The notes below the pieces were generated by a model that ran no database searches, was not told the DNA's origin, and saw only the letters and a program-made list of their open reading frames with translations. From positions 1,821,388-1,885,387 of the forward strand of contig QXEO01001123.1 in assembly GCA_007115705.1 (NCBI GenBank): a stretch of DNA of 64,000 nucleotides, read 5' to 3'. How positions within the stretch are numbered: the stretch's first letter is position 1; every line of letters begins with the position of its first letter. The position numbers were made by a program, and so were the translations under genes. Below, piece after piece: positions 1-11,242 of the stretch. The DNA comes from Dactylis glomerata. Taxonomy: Eukaryota; Streptophyta; Magnoliopsida; Poales; Poaceae.

Positions 1-1163
1 GGGAGAGTGTGGTCGAAAGATATGAAAAACCTTGCCTTGGGCTCGGGGGCTTACAAACAGGAGAAACTAGAAAAAAGAAGAAGTGAATTTTGAGCCTATG
101 ATTGACTACGAGTATCCAACCATAGCCTCGGGGGCTACTCCCATCGGGAGCGCTGAGCGCGCACCCGATAGAGGATGAGACAATCAATAATGGAGATGAA
201 GAGAGTCTACCATGAAAACTTCGACTACGTAGTCGACAAAATATAGAGCGACTACTCCCATCGGGAGGCACTTGGAAGAAGTTAATATAAAATTAAAATT
301 CTTTGATTTTATCAGTCAAAAGAGACTGCGACATGAGATTCTTGAGTTGCGTTATCGCAACGAAACTCGAATGCCGTGATTTATCACGAAGGTAAGACCT
401 CGGGATCCGTCCTGTGTGGCCTGGTATACGCACATGAATGCGCTCTGCTGGTATGTATCCGTGTCTACGACGCGAAGAAAATCCTGGTGGACGCACTAGG
501 TACCCCGAGAATCACTGGGATTCATTCTTTGTAAGTCCTAAATGCGGCAAAAGAGTGGGTTTGACCGGTATCCCGAATTCAAGTCCAAGGGGATTGAATT
601 TGAAGTAGGTGACAAGTATCTGTTCCAGCAGTTAACTGACCTCTTGATCCGTCAGAGTTGTTAGGCTTGTTCATCAAAACCCCTTGCAAAAAATTATCAT
701 GAAAATAAGTCGAAAGACCAAGTCGAAGATTTGAAGATATGAAGAAGTCAAAGAATTGATCAAGTCGAAGATTTAAAGATTAGAGATTCAACCCGAATCT
801 GCAATTCTGGTAGAATCTCAGGGGCTACTGACAAGGGTATAGCTAATAGAGCCCGTTAGTTGAGTACCCCTGAGGCCCGTTAAGCTAGGCCCAATTGTAA
901 TGATAGTCGAGATACGAGTTCTTACCGTATGTCGATATTGTAATTTGTATCGGACCCTACCCGATCCTCGAGACCTGGTCACCTATATATAGGGGCCAGG
1001 AGGGGACGGTGTAGGCTAGATTGAGAGCAAGCCAGGTTCAACACCCAAGTTTACTTTCAATATACACTTATTTCGACTAACCTTACATTCGAGTTCATCC
1101 GACGCCCTATCTCCCCAATCCTAAGTCCTTCATCTAGGACATTTGTCGAGTTAACCCTCGTCA
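1..1163 (+). repeat. LTR of family F, copy 1 (left end outside window)
   Basis: The stretch matches 39413 to about 40576 in inverted orientation, including the terminal part around 1130-1163. It has a TATA box (TATATATAG, 984-992) on the + strand and ends in CA at 1163, where the similarity to the second copy stops. It reads as an LTR whose promoter points rightwards. What follows is Maximus-type coding sequence and not a primer binding site, so this is a solo LTR or a 3' LTR inserted into that element. Both copies carry polypurine-like tracts (TCGGGGGCTTAC near 47 and CTCGGGGGCTACT near 128), so the exact outer end of the LTR is uncertain. Confidence 0.7.
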
Positions 1164-1721
1164 GTCACCCATGAGCTGCACACCCCCACTATTGTGCCGG
1201 GGCCCATTCCTCCTGAGTATGCTGCTTCTGTTCAGCCCCGCCCTCGTCCGTCTTGTGCTTCTCGGCCCCTTGAGCATGGCAGCAAGAGGCGCCATGATCC
1301 TCAGTCTCAGGCCGGTCCCTCCACTGGACCGCGTGTTTCAGCTCCCCCACAGAGAGGGGGAGTAGGTGCCTTCTTTCGGAGTTTGTTTTCCACTTGCCGT
1401 GATGCCCGTGCCTATAGTCATGATGCCAGAGAGTTTGCCAAGGAAGGGCGTCGCCTTCAAAATGCTGATCGCAGATCTCAGGGTCTCACTTCTGAGGCGG
1501 ATCCTCCTGAGTTGGCTCCCTCTGCCTTTGTTGATATTCCGATAACCGATGTCACCGATGCTGATTGGTTCTCCTACTTTGGTGGTGGCTATGGAGGTGG
1601 TTCTGATGTTGGTTTTGGTGGTGCTTCAGCTTATGCTCCCGGCGGAGATGGTGGCTCTAATGTTGATCCTCAAGGTGGTCCTCATGATGGTGAAGCGAGT
1701 GGTTCAGCTCGTGATGAGTGA
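1164..1721 (+). pseudogene. 3' end of Copia (SIRE/Maximus-type) polyprotein, truncated
   Basis: An open frame runs from the F-LTR junction to a TGA at 1719-1721 and is rich in Pro, Gly, Ser and Asp, with Gly-rich stretches near 1580-1660. No enzymatic motif is visible. The call rests on position: a long 3' untranslated stretch, a polypurine tract and an LTR follow, as in the extended 3' region of SIRE/Maximus elements. The N-terminal part, with integrase and reverse transcriptase, is missing because the F LTR interrupts the frame at 1163/1164. Assignment to the last part of the polyprotein or an env-like extension is inference. Confidence 0.5.
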
Positions 1722-2130
1722 TGATTTTATTGCCTTGTCTACTCTCTTTTTCTCCTTTTTGGTGCTTCGGTGCCAAAGGGGGAGAAGGAAGTAGAGTTCT
1801 ATTTTTAGTTGGATTTCGTGTGAGTCACAAGTCACATATTTTGTGTTTATTCGTGCTTATTGACTTGTGTACTCGATTGCTTGATTTGGTTTTATGTTGG
1901 ACCTCCGTGTGGCTCTTCGGTGTTATGTGTGGACAAGCTCTTATCTATGCATGGTGATGTATTATTATTTGTTATTATTCTATCTCCATGCTTTTCTTTA
2001 ACTTGTCATTATGCCATTTCTTTACTATTGTTGTTATTATATCTTGGCATAAGTTATTGTGAGCTAGGGGGAGTTTGCTCTATTGTCTATCTCTATCTTG
2101 AGAACTCTAATCCTAGTTGTCATCGTACAC

Positions 2131-2145
2131 CAAAAAGGGGGAGAT
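2131..2145 (+). other. Polypurine tract of Maximus-type element
   Basis: A purine run (CAAAAAGGGGGAGAT) lies directly before the LTR start TGTAAGGGCA at 2146. This is the expected plus-strand priming site of an LTR element in + orientation. The 1722-2130 stretch before it is T-rich untranslated sequence with an earlier similar run (AAAGGGGGAGAAGGAAG near 1776). Confidence 0.8.
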
Positions 2146-3465
2146 TGTAAGGGCATTTTGCCCTTATATGTATTTTGGTGATGATGACACTTATTTATGG
2201 TACTAATATAATCTCCAAGTTTCTTTCTCAGATTTAGTCCCTTGTCTTGATAATGGTGAAAGGAAGGAGACCCCCCCCCCCCCAATTCAAAAAGAAGAAA
2301 AGAGTCGGCATACTCCTTTTTCCGGTTTGTATTTGAGTCGTAGGTATGCCGCACTATTAAGAGGGGCTCATGATGAACTTGTTGAGGATAATCTTTTTCC
2401 TATATTTTTCCCACCTCTTGTCGAGTTGAAAAATCCAGTGTGCTTTGTCCCTGAGCCTCTCAGCCATAGCCGGAGCAGGGGCTAGAGCAGCTCCGGGATG
2501 TACTCCGGGCGGGGCAGTGAAGCTGCCAGGCTTCCAGCCTTGCTCCGGAGTACCCCCCAAAGCTGTTCCGAGCCAGGCCAGAGCAGCGGCCGGAGCAGCT
2601 CTGGACCATACTCCGGGCGGAGCAGTGAAGCTGGCGTGCTTCCGCTCCGCTCCGGAGCACTAGCCAGAGCTGCTCCGGGCAAGGCCGGAGCAGTGGCCGG
2701 AGCTGCTCTGGGCCACTCCGGAGTGACAATTTTCTGTCACAACGGTCACATTTCGGGGGCCTTTATAAGCCCCCCTTCTTCTGCAAGCTGCACCTATGCA
2801 CGAAAAAGAGCTCTTGTTCCTCACTTTCTCTCTCCTCCATTGTTGAGCTCCACATTTCCTTGAGATCTCTCATTCCCCCCAACCAAACCCTAATTCCTTT
2901 GGGGAATCGAGAGAGGAGGTCTTGATCTACATTTCCACCAAGCCAAAAGTGATTCCTCCTCAAGTTCATCAAGTTGCTTGTTACTCTTGGGTTTGTTGGG
3001 AAACCCTAGACGTGCTAGGTCGCCCGGAAGCTTCCGGGTTGTGGATTTGCTTCGGGAAAGTTTGTGAAGGTTTGGAGGCCACCTCAAGGTCTACCACGAG
3101 TGATTGAGCTCCTTCTTTGTGGAGGAGGCTCAAGGAGAAGAAGGTGAGCCTCCGTGGCGTTCGAGGGTCCTCGGTGGTAACCCGCACCTCTCCAACGGTG
3201 ATTAGCTTCCCCCAAGGAAGTGAACATCGGGATACATCTTCGTCTCCGCGTGCCTCGGTTATTCCTAATCGAGTTCTCTTACTTGTGCTTTACCTTTGTG
3301 ATAGCCTTTGTGCTTGAAGTATTTCCTTGTATCTTGCTAGAGTGGTTTCACTTAGTTGTTAGGCTCCTCTTTGTTATCCGCATAGCCTAAAACTTGTGAA
3401 AAGAAGAAGTAAAATTTGTAGAAACCTATTCACCCCCGCTCTAGGTTACCATCTCTATCCTTTCA
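2146..3465 (+). mobile_element. 3' LTR of SIRE/Maximus-type Copia retrotransposon
   Basis: The LTR begins TGTAAGGGCATTTTGCCCTT after a polypurine tract and ends CTATCCTTTCA. It has a TATA box (TTTATAA near 2762) on the + strand. Positions 2460-2725 hold a dense series of short GCTCCGG/CCGGAGC motifs, and a C14 run lies near 2269-2283. The beginning and end match what I know of Maximus-type LTRs. The element was inserted into a D-family LTR, whose remnant starts at 3466. The left LTR and most of the internal domain are outside the window or replaced by the F LTR. Confidence 0.75.
2460..2725. repeat. GC-rich array of GCTCCGG/CCGGAGC motifs
   Basis: About 265 bp upstream of the LTR TATA box contain more than a dozen degenerate copies of a 7-mer and its reverse complement, spaced irregularly (AGCTCCGG, CCGGAGCA, CTCCGGGCGG). 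The block is inside the LTR and could bind a host factor or fold on itself. It explains the long spurious open frames on both strands here. Confidence 0.7.
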
Positions 3466-3954
3466 GGGTGCCGGGAACAGCTTTTGGACCCTCCCGATCT
3501 TGCATCAACGACAGCGGCGGCTTGTAGTATGTTTTCTGGAAAATTGATCGGGTCTTTAGTGTTTTCTCGTCGATGAGAATATATAGGCGGAAGGGCGATG
3601 TCAGGAGGTGGACCAGGGGCCCACACCCGGCCCCGGCGCGGCCAGGGGTTGACCCGTGCCGTGGGGGGGTGTGGCCGCCCTCTGGCCCCCCTCCGTCTCT
3701 GCTTTGGACTCCGTCTCGTATCGGGAAAATAGGAACTTCGTCTTTTGTTTCGTCCAATTTCGAGAATATTTCCTGTGTAACTTTTCTAGAACACAAAAAT
3801 AGCAAAAAACAGGGAACTGGCACAGTGGCATCTTGTTAATAGGTTAGTTCCGAAAAATGCATAAAAACACCACGAAGTGTAACAAAACACAGAGGAAATG
3901 GTGCATAAATAAGCATGGAGCGTAAAAAATTATAGATACGTTTGAGACGTATCA
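3466..3954 (-). repeat. LTR fragment of family D (minus orientation)
   Basis: The sequence is the reverse complement of 32750 to about 33239, the first ~490 bp of the 5' LTR of element D. The LTR start (TGATACGTCT on the minus strand) is at 3954. The other edge coincides with the end of the Maximus-type LTR, so that element interrupted this LTR. The first open frame of element C begins about 110 bp further right. Confidence 0.85.
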
Positions 3955-4063
3955 GTGGAGCATACTGATCTCTCCACCGCATTTCCCGCTTCATCTTTCA
4001 CCTCCGTTCTCCATTCCTTTCAGCGCCCAGATCAAATTGACCGTCTTCGAGCCTTCAGATTCC

Positions 4064-7000
4064 ATGGCGGCCAAGTCGTGGGAGAGGAGCAAGGTCACAG
4101 AGGGCATACAAGCCCCCTTCGTGGAAGCGGGGAGCATCTCCGCAGGGACTTATCGGATCTCTAAGGCGACGGAGACGACGTCGGTGCCGGAGACCGGTGA
4201 GTATGTAACCTGCATCTCCCATATCGAGCATGGATTTGGGACCCCCTTCTTCCTTCTTATTCTGACGCTTCTGCGCCTTCTATCGAATCAAGCCCTCGGA
4301 TTTGGGGCCGCATAGCATCCGGCAGATCGCCGTATTCGTGGCCTTCTACAAAAGATACCTAGGGTGTGAACCCTACTTTCCGCTTTGGTTGACCCTATTC
4401 CACGGGCGCCATAGTGGAAATGGTGAGTCCATGCCGGTGTCAGGCGGTATCGTCTTCTAGCTGCAATGGGCCAACAACTTCTTCGCCTTTGGGATTGCCA
4501 AAGAAGGCCATCGCCGACTCGCAGAAGTACTGGTTCTACGTGAAGGAGGTCAATCCGGAGGGCAAAGTGAAGATGCCGGAGTACTCCACGGAGCCGAGCA
4601 TTCCTCAGTTCCTCAAAGTGAAGACCTTGCCTGAGGGGCAGTATGCCCTGGTAAGGAAAATGTTGGACAGGATCCTCCAGCTCGACAGAGAAGGGTTGAG
4701 CCCAGTCAACATTTACAAATGCTAGCTACGACAATGACTAATTCCTCTACAGCGGCGCGCCCACCCGATGTGGAAGTACACCGGGGCAAGTGACCCCACA
4801 CAGTCAACAAAGACCGAGTGGGATGAAGAAGAGTACTCGGCGGTGGTGAAGAAGATTTCAGCGATTCCATTCAACAGCCTGGACAAGGGCGTACCACTGC
4901 ATACACCCAGCGGAACTCTAGCGCCCAAAGTAAGTCAAGCATTTTACATGTTCTTCGTTTTCTTCAGTCTTGATACCAACATATTTTTCCTTTTGCCGCA
5001 GACCTTTAATATCCTCTAGGGGACTTTTCCCCCACTCGATGAGGACCTCCCTGAAGAATATCAGGAAGCGAGCGAGGCGGCAGTCGGTTGGCCAACCGAC
5101 AATGATGACGAGGAGGGGAGGTCCAAAGTGGCGGTGACGGCAGAGAAGTGGACACCGCCCTCCCTGGGAGAACTCGTGGCCAAAAACGGCAAGCATTGAA
5201 GGAAGCTGGTAGGGCTGTAAGTTCTGACAATGGCGAGGAGGAGGTCGATGCCAGACGTCCCCCTCAGAGGGCTCAGAGCCCCTCCCAGGAGAAAGTAAAG
5301 CAGGAGATGATGGCAAAGGCGCGGCGGCCGCTGTCTTTTGCGGGCACCGCGTGACAAGGTTCTAACTCGGCAATACCCATGCTTAAGGGCTTTTGATTCA
5401 TGATAGGAGAGGGATCCGGCGAACTCGATGGCAGTTGCAGCAACGACGGGGGCGCATGAAGATTTACCTAGGTTCACATCCCCTCGGCAAAGGATCGCTA
5501 CATCCTGCTAGCAATCTAGTATATGATCATAGTTGTGTTTATAAGGAGAAGCCGTAGGCGGAGGGTTGTCTGTCTAATCTGTTGTATGTAATTTGTATCT
5601 CTAGAGGGTGCCCCTGGTGGCTTTATATATGCAACCAGTTAGGTTTACAAGGGGTTTCTTGACTTCTACTCCAAGTCAGCATGTTGGGCCTTGCGGGCTT
5701 CATGTATCCTTCGAGTGGACTTCCTCTTTGGTTGATACCGGGTATGCTAAACATGAGGACCCGATGGGTCGTGTCCTCGTCACCGCGCGACTGGTCCGCA
5801 ACATGGGATAGGAGATGATGAAGCCAGCGACTCTGGCAATAGGTCTCAGGATGCTACCTGTGTCCAAGTAAGTTTCCAGACTTTGATAGCTTTCATTCGG
5901 AAGCACCTAGTTGCACGCTGAATCCTTTTGTTTATTGCTGAGCAGTGTTGAGCCGAGGGCACTTAATAGGGCCGGTGGCGGTGAGAGGATCGTCGTTCAG
6001 AAGCGGTCCGCGTTGCGGGTGGCCGCTATGGCGGCAGCGAAGGATGGTACGACGGATCGACTGGTCAACCTGGTCGAGGCGACCGACCTGCCCTCCAAGA
6101 AGCCGAGGGTCGAGTCGTATGCCGGAGAGGCGAGCAACTTGGCGACAAATGTTGAGAAGACCACTGCTAAGGAGAGCAGCGACCCAGCAGTTGAGGCTGG
6201 GAAGGAAGCCGTGGTGGGTGAAGCCCGGGTGAAGGACGTTACACGGGATACTGGGACTACACCGACCCAGTCCCCAGCGGCTGAAGTCGTCGATAGCGAT
6301 GGTAAGGTGGCTGGCTCTACAGCGACTGCACCATTTCCAATGGCTTCCATTGGATCAATTACATTGCTCCACCACCTGGAAATAACGATCCAGGTATGTC
6401 CATCCTCCAGTCCCCGAGGCTCGAGTTGGTATAGAATGTCGAGTTGAGACTCCCCTTTGTACCAGAGTAACTTCTAGCTTTTGGGCGGAGTGTGACTTGT
6501 TTTTTTTATACTTGTAGCGGGAAACTCAAAACCAGCTGGACGAGATGGCGAGGCTTCGAAGTGAGCTAACCAATCGCTCACAGCAGATCAAGGAGCTGAA
6601 GGCTGCCAGAGGTAACTTGCCATAGTTTTGACTTGCTTGACTCTTTGTTGAAGCGCTTGGTAATTGAAGTGTTGTGTTGGTGTCGTGCAGAGGCCAATGC
6701 ATCTGTTGTTGCCACGACGCGCGTGGGATACGTCCCTGCGGCCGAAGAAGAGAGGAAGGCTGCAGATTTGCAGCGGCGGCTGAATGAAGCCTTGAAGGTG
6801 GTTTGGGAGAAACCACTACTGCTAACGAGTGGCAGCGGAGAGCCAAGGATGCGGAGTCCAAGCCTGCCGCAGAACAGGCGGCTGTCTCCACGCAGCAGAA
6901 GGAGTATGCTGCTCTTGAGTCCTCTGTGCAGGGGTCCTGCCAAAAAGCCTTTGGTGAGTGGCTCAATTTCATTGTACATTTTTCTTTTGAAGCCCTTGGC

Positions 7001-7536
7001 GAATGCTCATAGTTTGCGGTATGCAGGTATTCTTGGAGCTAAAGTGTCAATGAACGGCCTTTCCGTCGCTGACTCCTTGGGGGATTTGACGCATTCGCTG
7101 GAGTCCTTGTCGGCGGAAATGTGATACATCCTGCAGCACATCAGCCTGACGGAGCAGATTCCATCGATGTACGAAGCTGTCAGCAAATATTTGTCTAAGC
7201 TTCCTATGGTTGTCGACTGGATGAAGCGATCCTCCTTTTGGCATGGGCGACAACGGCATTTGCAATGGCGTTGTCACACTACCCGGAGGGGTTCGAAGTG
7301 GACCTCGTGTCTGAGGGATATTGCAGTAGCTCTGGAACGATCTCCGTTGAGAGAGCGCGGGAGCTGATCTCCATTGCAACACCGTATGCCAAAGGTCTCT
7401 TGGCAGCTGGAGACTTGCTTCCTCATCTGGCCAGTCGGGTGATGCCTAGGAAGCCAGCGCCGGAGCCTCGCGACTTTCCGATGGTGTACCCATTCCGGGT
7501 AGCGCTGGACGGAGCACTCACCAGTCATATTTTTTG
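4064..7536 (+). pseudogene. Antisense spliced gene of a Tat-type Gypsy element (element C), decayed
   Basis: Pieces in several frames resemble the antisense genes of elements A and B. They include an ATG at 4064, a segment near 4318-4400 with the W-L-T-L-F-H-G pattern of the putative gypsy-type transposon domain (Pfam PF04195), a segment at 4485-4929 ending at a splice donor (GTAAGT at 4930, acceptor AG at 5000-5001), and an acidic stretch at 5002-5200. A Lys/Glu/Ala-rich exon follows at about 5945-6395, then short coiled-coil exons (6518-6611, 6692-6950). The C-terminal region at 7160-7536 has a D-W-M-K-R-S-S then A-L-S-H-Y-P motif shared with A and B. Frameshifts near 4260, 4400 and 6820 and several stops make it a pseudogene. 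If C is like A and B, the element itself ran on the minus strand; its gag-pol is not in the window. Function of the encoded protein is unknown. Confidence 0.65.
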
Positions 7537-10200
7537 ATTATTTTCAAAAGTATCAATTGAGTAGTATTTCATACCACTTGCATCAAAGTACTACTTTCAA
7601 ATAAAATTGGTGAGTGATGGAACCATAGATTGGATATACGAACGAAGTATCATACGGTGGAGGTTCCATTATACCGGGAATGCCTAGGATTTAATAACAC
7701 CTATTATCAGTCATTCCAAAGCACGGTAAATTGCGCTAGTCACAGAACTTGGTATGGGACAAGCAAATCAGAAGTTACTTTCGAGTTTCGTATATCCTCG
7801 GAGGCATAGCCGGATTGAGATTCCTTTCAGGGAAATTCAATGGGTGGGAGCCCGTGATAAATGTCCCTACTCTGCACTACAGAGTAAAGTTTAATATCTT
7901 CTAGGTGATTGGTTCGGACCAAGGTCTGGATTAATTGCAATGGGTGGATTATGAATTAGTTTGTGCTCGGCATGATTCGGATATACTTGGTAATTGGCCT
8001 CATACCAAAGGAGTATGATATTGGCATTAGGGCCAAGGACATTTGTGGGCAAATGAGCACATCTCTGCAGAGTGTGTAGAATTATGACATGTTACTCCCT
8101 ATTCCGGGAAAGAAATTGCGAACGCCGCGTGGAAAGGAACTATGCAAAAGTTCTAACAACCCGCGAAGACTGATGAACATAGTTTTTATGAAATTAAAAC
8201 TTGGATTCATCTAACAAAAACTATTTTTGAAAACTTGCATATGTTTGGAATTCCTTTATTCCAAGCTATTGTTTTATTTAGCATGGAACAATATTTCCAT
8301 AGAACTTGCTGAGTACGTCTATACTCAATCTATCCTCGAAAACCCTTGCTTTAGATTGTGAGAACAACTAAGATGTTCCTGACGATAGTGAGGAACAATA
8401 CTACAAGGAGCCTGATCTTTCCTTAGGAGTAGAAGGAGTGGACTACGGTATTGTTTACGGTACTAGCGATGAGGAACCAGACACTAAAGCGTAGAACTAT
8501 GGGATAGTTAGCGAAGCTTAGCGACTGTTCATAAATAAGTTGTCCATGCTCGGTAATGGTGCTATGCCTTATACTACTATTACTAATTAGATTTGCTAGT
8601 TTGAGCTGGTTTTCAAATGAGACTCCTCAATGGACCGAGGAGGATCTCGAAGTATTTTTACACTTTTGGTTGGTATCTATGAACACATAAAGTTGCAGAC
8701 CCGTAATGTTTCTGTTTTACCACTTTGAGGGATGTGATATTTACAGAAGGGGACTTTCGTGAGTATTATATCAATGACTTGTACACTACATATGCAATAG
8801 TGTGCTGGGTCACCGCATCTGCTGACGCATGCGGCATGGTCCAAGTTCTCCCCGCAGCTGCAACGGTAAATTTCCCACACACTTGAGCGCACGTCGAGCG
8901 CCTCTGCCGTGGATGCCAGCTCTTCGGTGCTACCAGGTTTACATCCCTCTCTAGGAGGGACAAAGTGTTCAGGAGCCAGGACCGAGCGGCAGAGTTGGAA
9001 GGCAGCATGTCCGAGCGACACCTACAGAGGTGCATGAGGAGGCCGAGATAGCTGAGCGGTGAAACCGAGCAGCAAGACCGAGATGAGGTCAATTTAAGGT
9101 GAGGCAAACCGTGTCAGCAGCCGCTTGGCATTCACCGAGGCATGACCGCATGGCATTGGTTCGGGGTTGAGGAGACCAAAACTGCATGCATGGACAGAGA
9201 AGACATTGAGCCGGAGAGGGGCGCCGAGGGCCAAATGGAGGAGCCAAGTAGCAAGCCAAAGACGAGATCAAAAAGAGATAAGGCGAGCCTGTCTATCCCC
9301 CGCCGGGCATCCTCCACTGCGAGGCAACCCCTCCGCGAGTGAGCGATGGAGCGTGGGTGAGGCAGAGAGCAATGGCACCTCCGCAGGAAAGCAACCAAAC
9401 CAGAAGCCTGGAAGCCGTGCACTGTGAGGATCCCATCGACGCGAGGTCAGCATGGGGGTCCAGGAGTCCACACCGACTCATCCCAATGTCAGCGAGCATA
9501 CCATCGCGCCAGTTCCTGAATGCCACAGCCATGGACCAGAGGTCCACGAGCAATGGCAGATAATACATCAATGTGGGAGAGAAGGAGGAGCAGCCAATTC
9601 GAAGCTCGGCGGAGCGCCATTAGCGAGAGCGATGGCCATGGAGGTCGGGGTTAAAATATAATTGAATTTCGTATTGATTTTTTGCACACTATTAGATCCC
9701 ATAATTGTGTTCATCAAGAATTTTTGTTCCAATTTCTGAAAATTCTAGTGTCATTTCAAAAAAATTAAAAAAAACAGGCTACATGGAGCTCAAGCTTCAT
9801 TTGTTGTATGTATTGTGTGTTTCGCCTTGCGACATCTTGTATGTGTTGTGATGCTTATGTTTGCTTGCTGTTGTTTGGGTTTTTGCCCAGTTATTCTCTA
9901 ATAAACTAAGTAGTAATCAATGAATTTAATTAGCGGCAGCTAAGATTAGAAAAGGTGTAGCCGTTCTACTCCGCTCAAAGAAACCAAAGTATAGACGTTC
10001 TGCTATGTATGGTGACTGGTGAGCGACTCCACGTACAATTCAGACCGAATAAATTTGGTACTCGATCGCCACGGATGTAACTTACTGAAAAATTCACGAA
10101 AATATCTCAGTCTGTTAATCTTCGTACGTCGTAGACTCGTACTGCTTCGAGGCTCTGGCCGTTATGTACAGAACCCTCCAGCTTGTACTTGAGTCCGATT
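7537..10200. other. No gene recognised; degenerate repeat sequence and 5' flank of the His-rich gene
   Basis: From 7537 to about 8760 the sequence looks like decayed retroelement sequence without an open frame I can assign. From 8760 to 9660 it is GC-richer, with overlapping short frames on both strands and no recognisable domain. From 9660 to 10200 it becomes AT-rich and leads into the histidine-rich gene. I see no LTR ends, terminal inverted repeats or RNA gene here. Confidence 0.4.
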
Positions 10201-10270
10201 CAACCTCTACTCAACTTCTCCTACTCGGAATCGCGACAGGCTCCGACACGCGTTGGACGTGAACCCGCCG

Positions 10271-10280
10271 TAGATAAAAT
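10271..10280 (+). promoter_or_regulatory. Possible TATA element of His-rich unit 1
   Basis: TAGATAAAAT lies about 110 bp before the ATG and is followed by CCAGGGCACG. Unit 4 has ATAAATAG about 120 bp before its ATG, followed by TAGGGCACGA. The shared spacing and downstream GGGCACG support a common promoter, but the TATA match here is weak. Confidence 0.35.
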
Positions 10281-10385
10281 CCCAGTGCCAGGGCACGTCC
10301 ACCCTAAGTACTGCTCTTCCAAATCTACGTGCAAACCACCCGTCCCAGCGATCGAAATCTGAAGCATCTCCTCCGGCGCACAGCG

Positions 10386-11118
10386 ATGACGCACCACCAC
10401 TTCTCGATACCGATGACACACCATCACCACGACTTCTCGACAGCAATGACGTACGACCACCACCACCACTCGACGCCGGCACCGTCTGCGGCGATGACGC
10501 ACGGCCACCACCACCACCACTCGACGTCGGCTGCGTCTCCGGCAATGACGCACGGCCACCACCACAACCACCACTCGGTCCCGACAGCGTCTCCGGCGGT
10601 GTCGCACGGCCACCACCACCACCCTCAACATCATCACGCACAGCAGCCATCGGCATTGCCGGTCCAGTACCCTTACAACCCGTCGATGACGCCGCCGTCG
10701 GTACTGCCCATCCCGCGGGACGCGCCAGCCGTGGCGGTGATGAACCACTCGACGCCGGCAGTCTCCCACCACAATCATCATCATCATCCCGTCCGGATGC
10801 CACCGATCGCGTACAACCCGGTGCCGACGACGAGACAGCCGCCGTCGCACTCGCAGCTGCCCACCACGGCAGCGGCGCCGGTCGCCAACTCCAGGGCCGA
10901 CGCCGCTGCCTGTTGTATAATCTCCACGGTACGTTTCCACGGGCGCGTATATATGTGATGCGTGGTCAGTCAATATTTTTATTTCGTCAGCCCCTTGACT
11001 AACTCGATCGTTTTCTAATCGTTGTTTTCGGTGCATGCAGTTCGTCATCCTGATCGTGGTCGTGCCGTCGTGGTGGTCCTGGTGTCCATCCTCATCGCCA
11101 ATTCCACAGATTAATTAG
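10386..11118 (+). CDS. Histidine-rich small protein, unit 1 (two exons)
   Basis: Exon 1 (10386-10928) and exon 2 (11041-11118) join in phase 0 across a GT-AG intron (GTACGT donor, TGCAG acceptor), predicting about 206 residues. The N-terminal two thirds contain at least eight His runs (M-T-H-G-H-H-H-H-H type repeats) separated by Ser/Thr/Ala/Pro linkers, then a Pro-rich segment, then A-A-C-C-I-I at the exon boundary and a hydrophobic start of exon 2 (F-V-I-L-I-V-V-V). The ATG context (gcgATGACGCAC) is shared with unit 4 at 18263, which has the same architecture. Unlike unit 4, exon 2 here leaves the hydrophobic pattern after eight residues; reading two bases later would continue it to a TAA at 11112-11114, so a small indel may have spoiled the tail. 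Metal binding by the His runs is inference. I recognise no named family; the CYSTM family is the closest idea but its Cys-rich tail is absent. Confidence 0.6.
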
Positions 11119-11242
11119 TACTCCAATCGGTGACATGAGCAGATCAGATGGAACTTAGGACTTGATGATGAAAAGCGTACTACTTGTTACTCTTAGTTCC
11201 GTTATTAGATGGAGTACTACTACTTGTTACTCTTAGTTTTTA

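Noticed and set aside
8766..9571. Overlapping frames of 60-114 codons on both strands
   Set aside because: No splice sites, domain or paralogue supports any of them, and the frames compete with each other.
10207..11048. Long minus-strand frames (198 and 275 codons) rich in Gly/Asp/Val or Arg/Val
   Set aside because: They are mirror images of the CAC/CAT-rich His repeats of unit 1. Composition is explained by the opposite strand and no start, splice or domain supports them.
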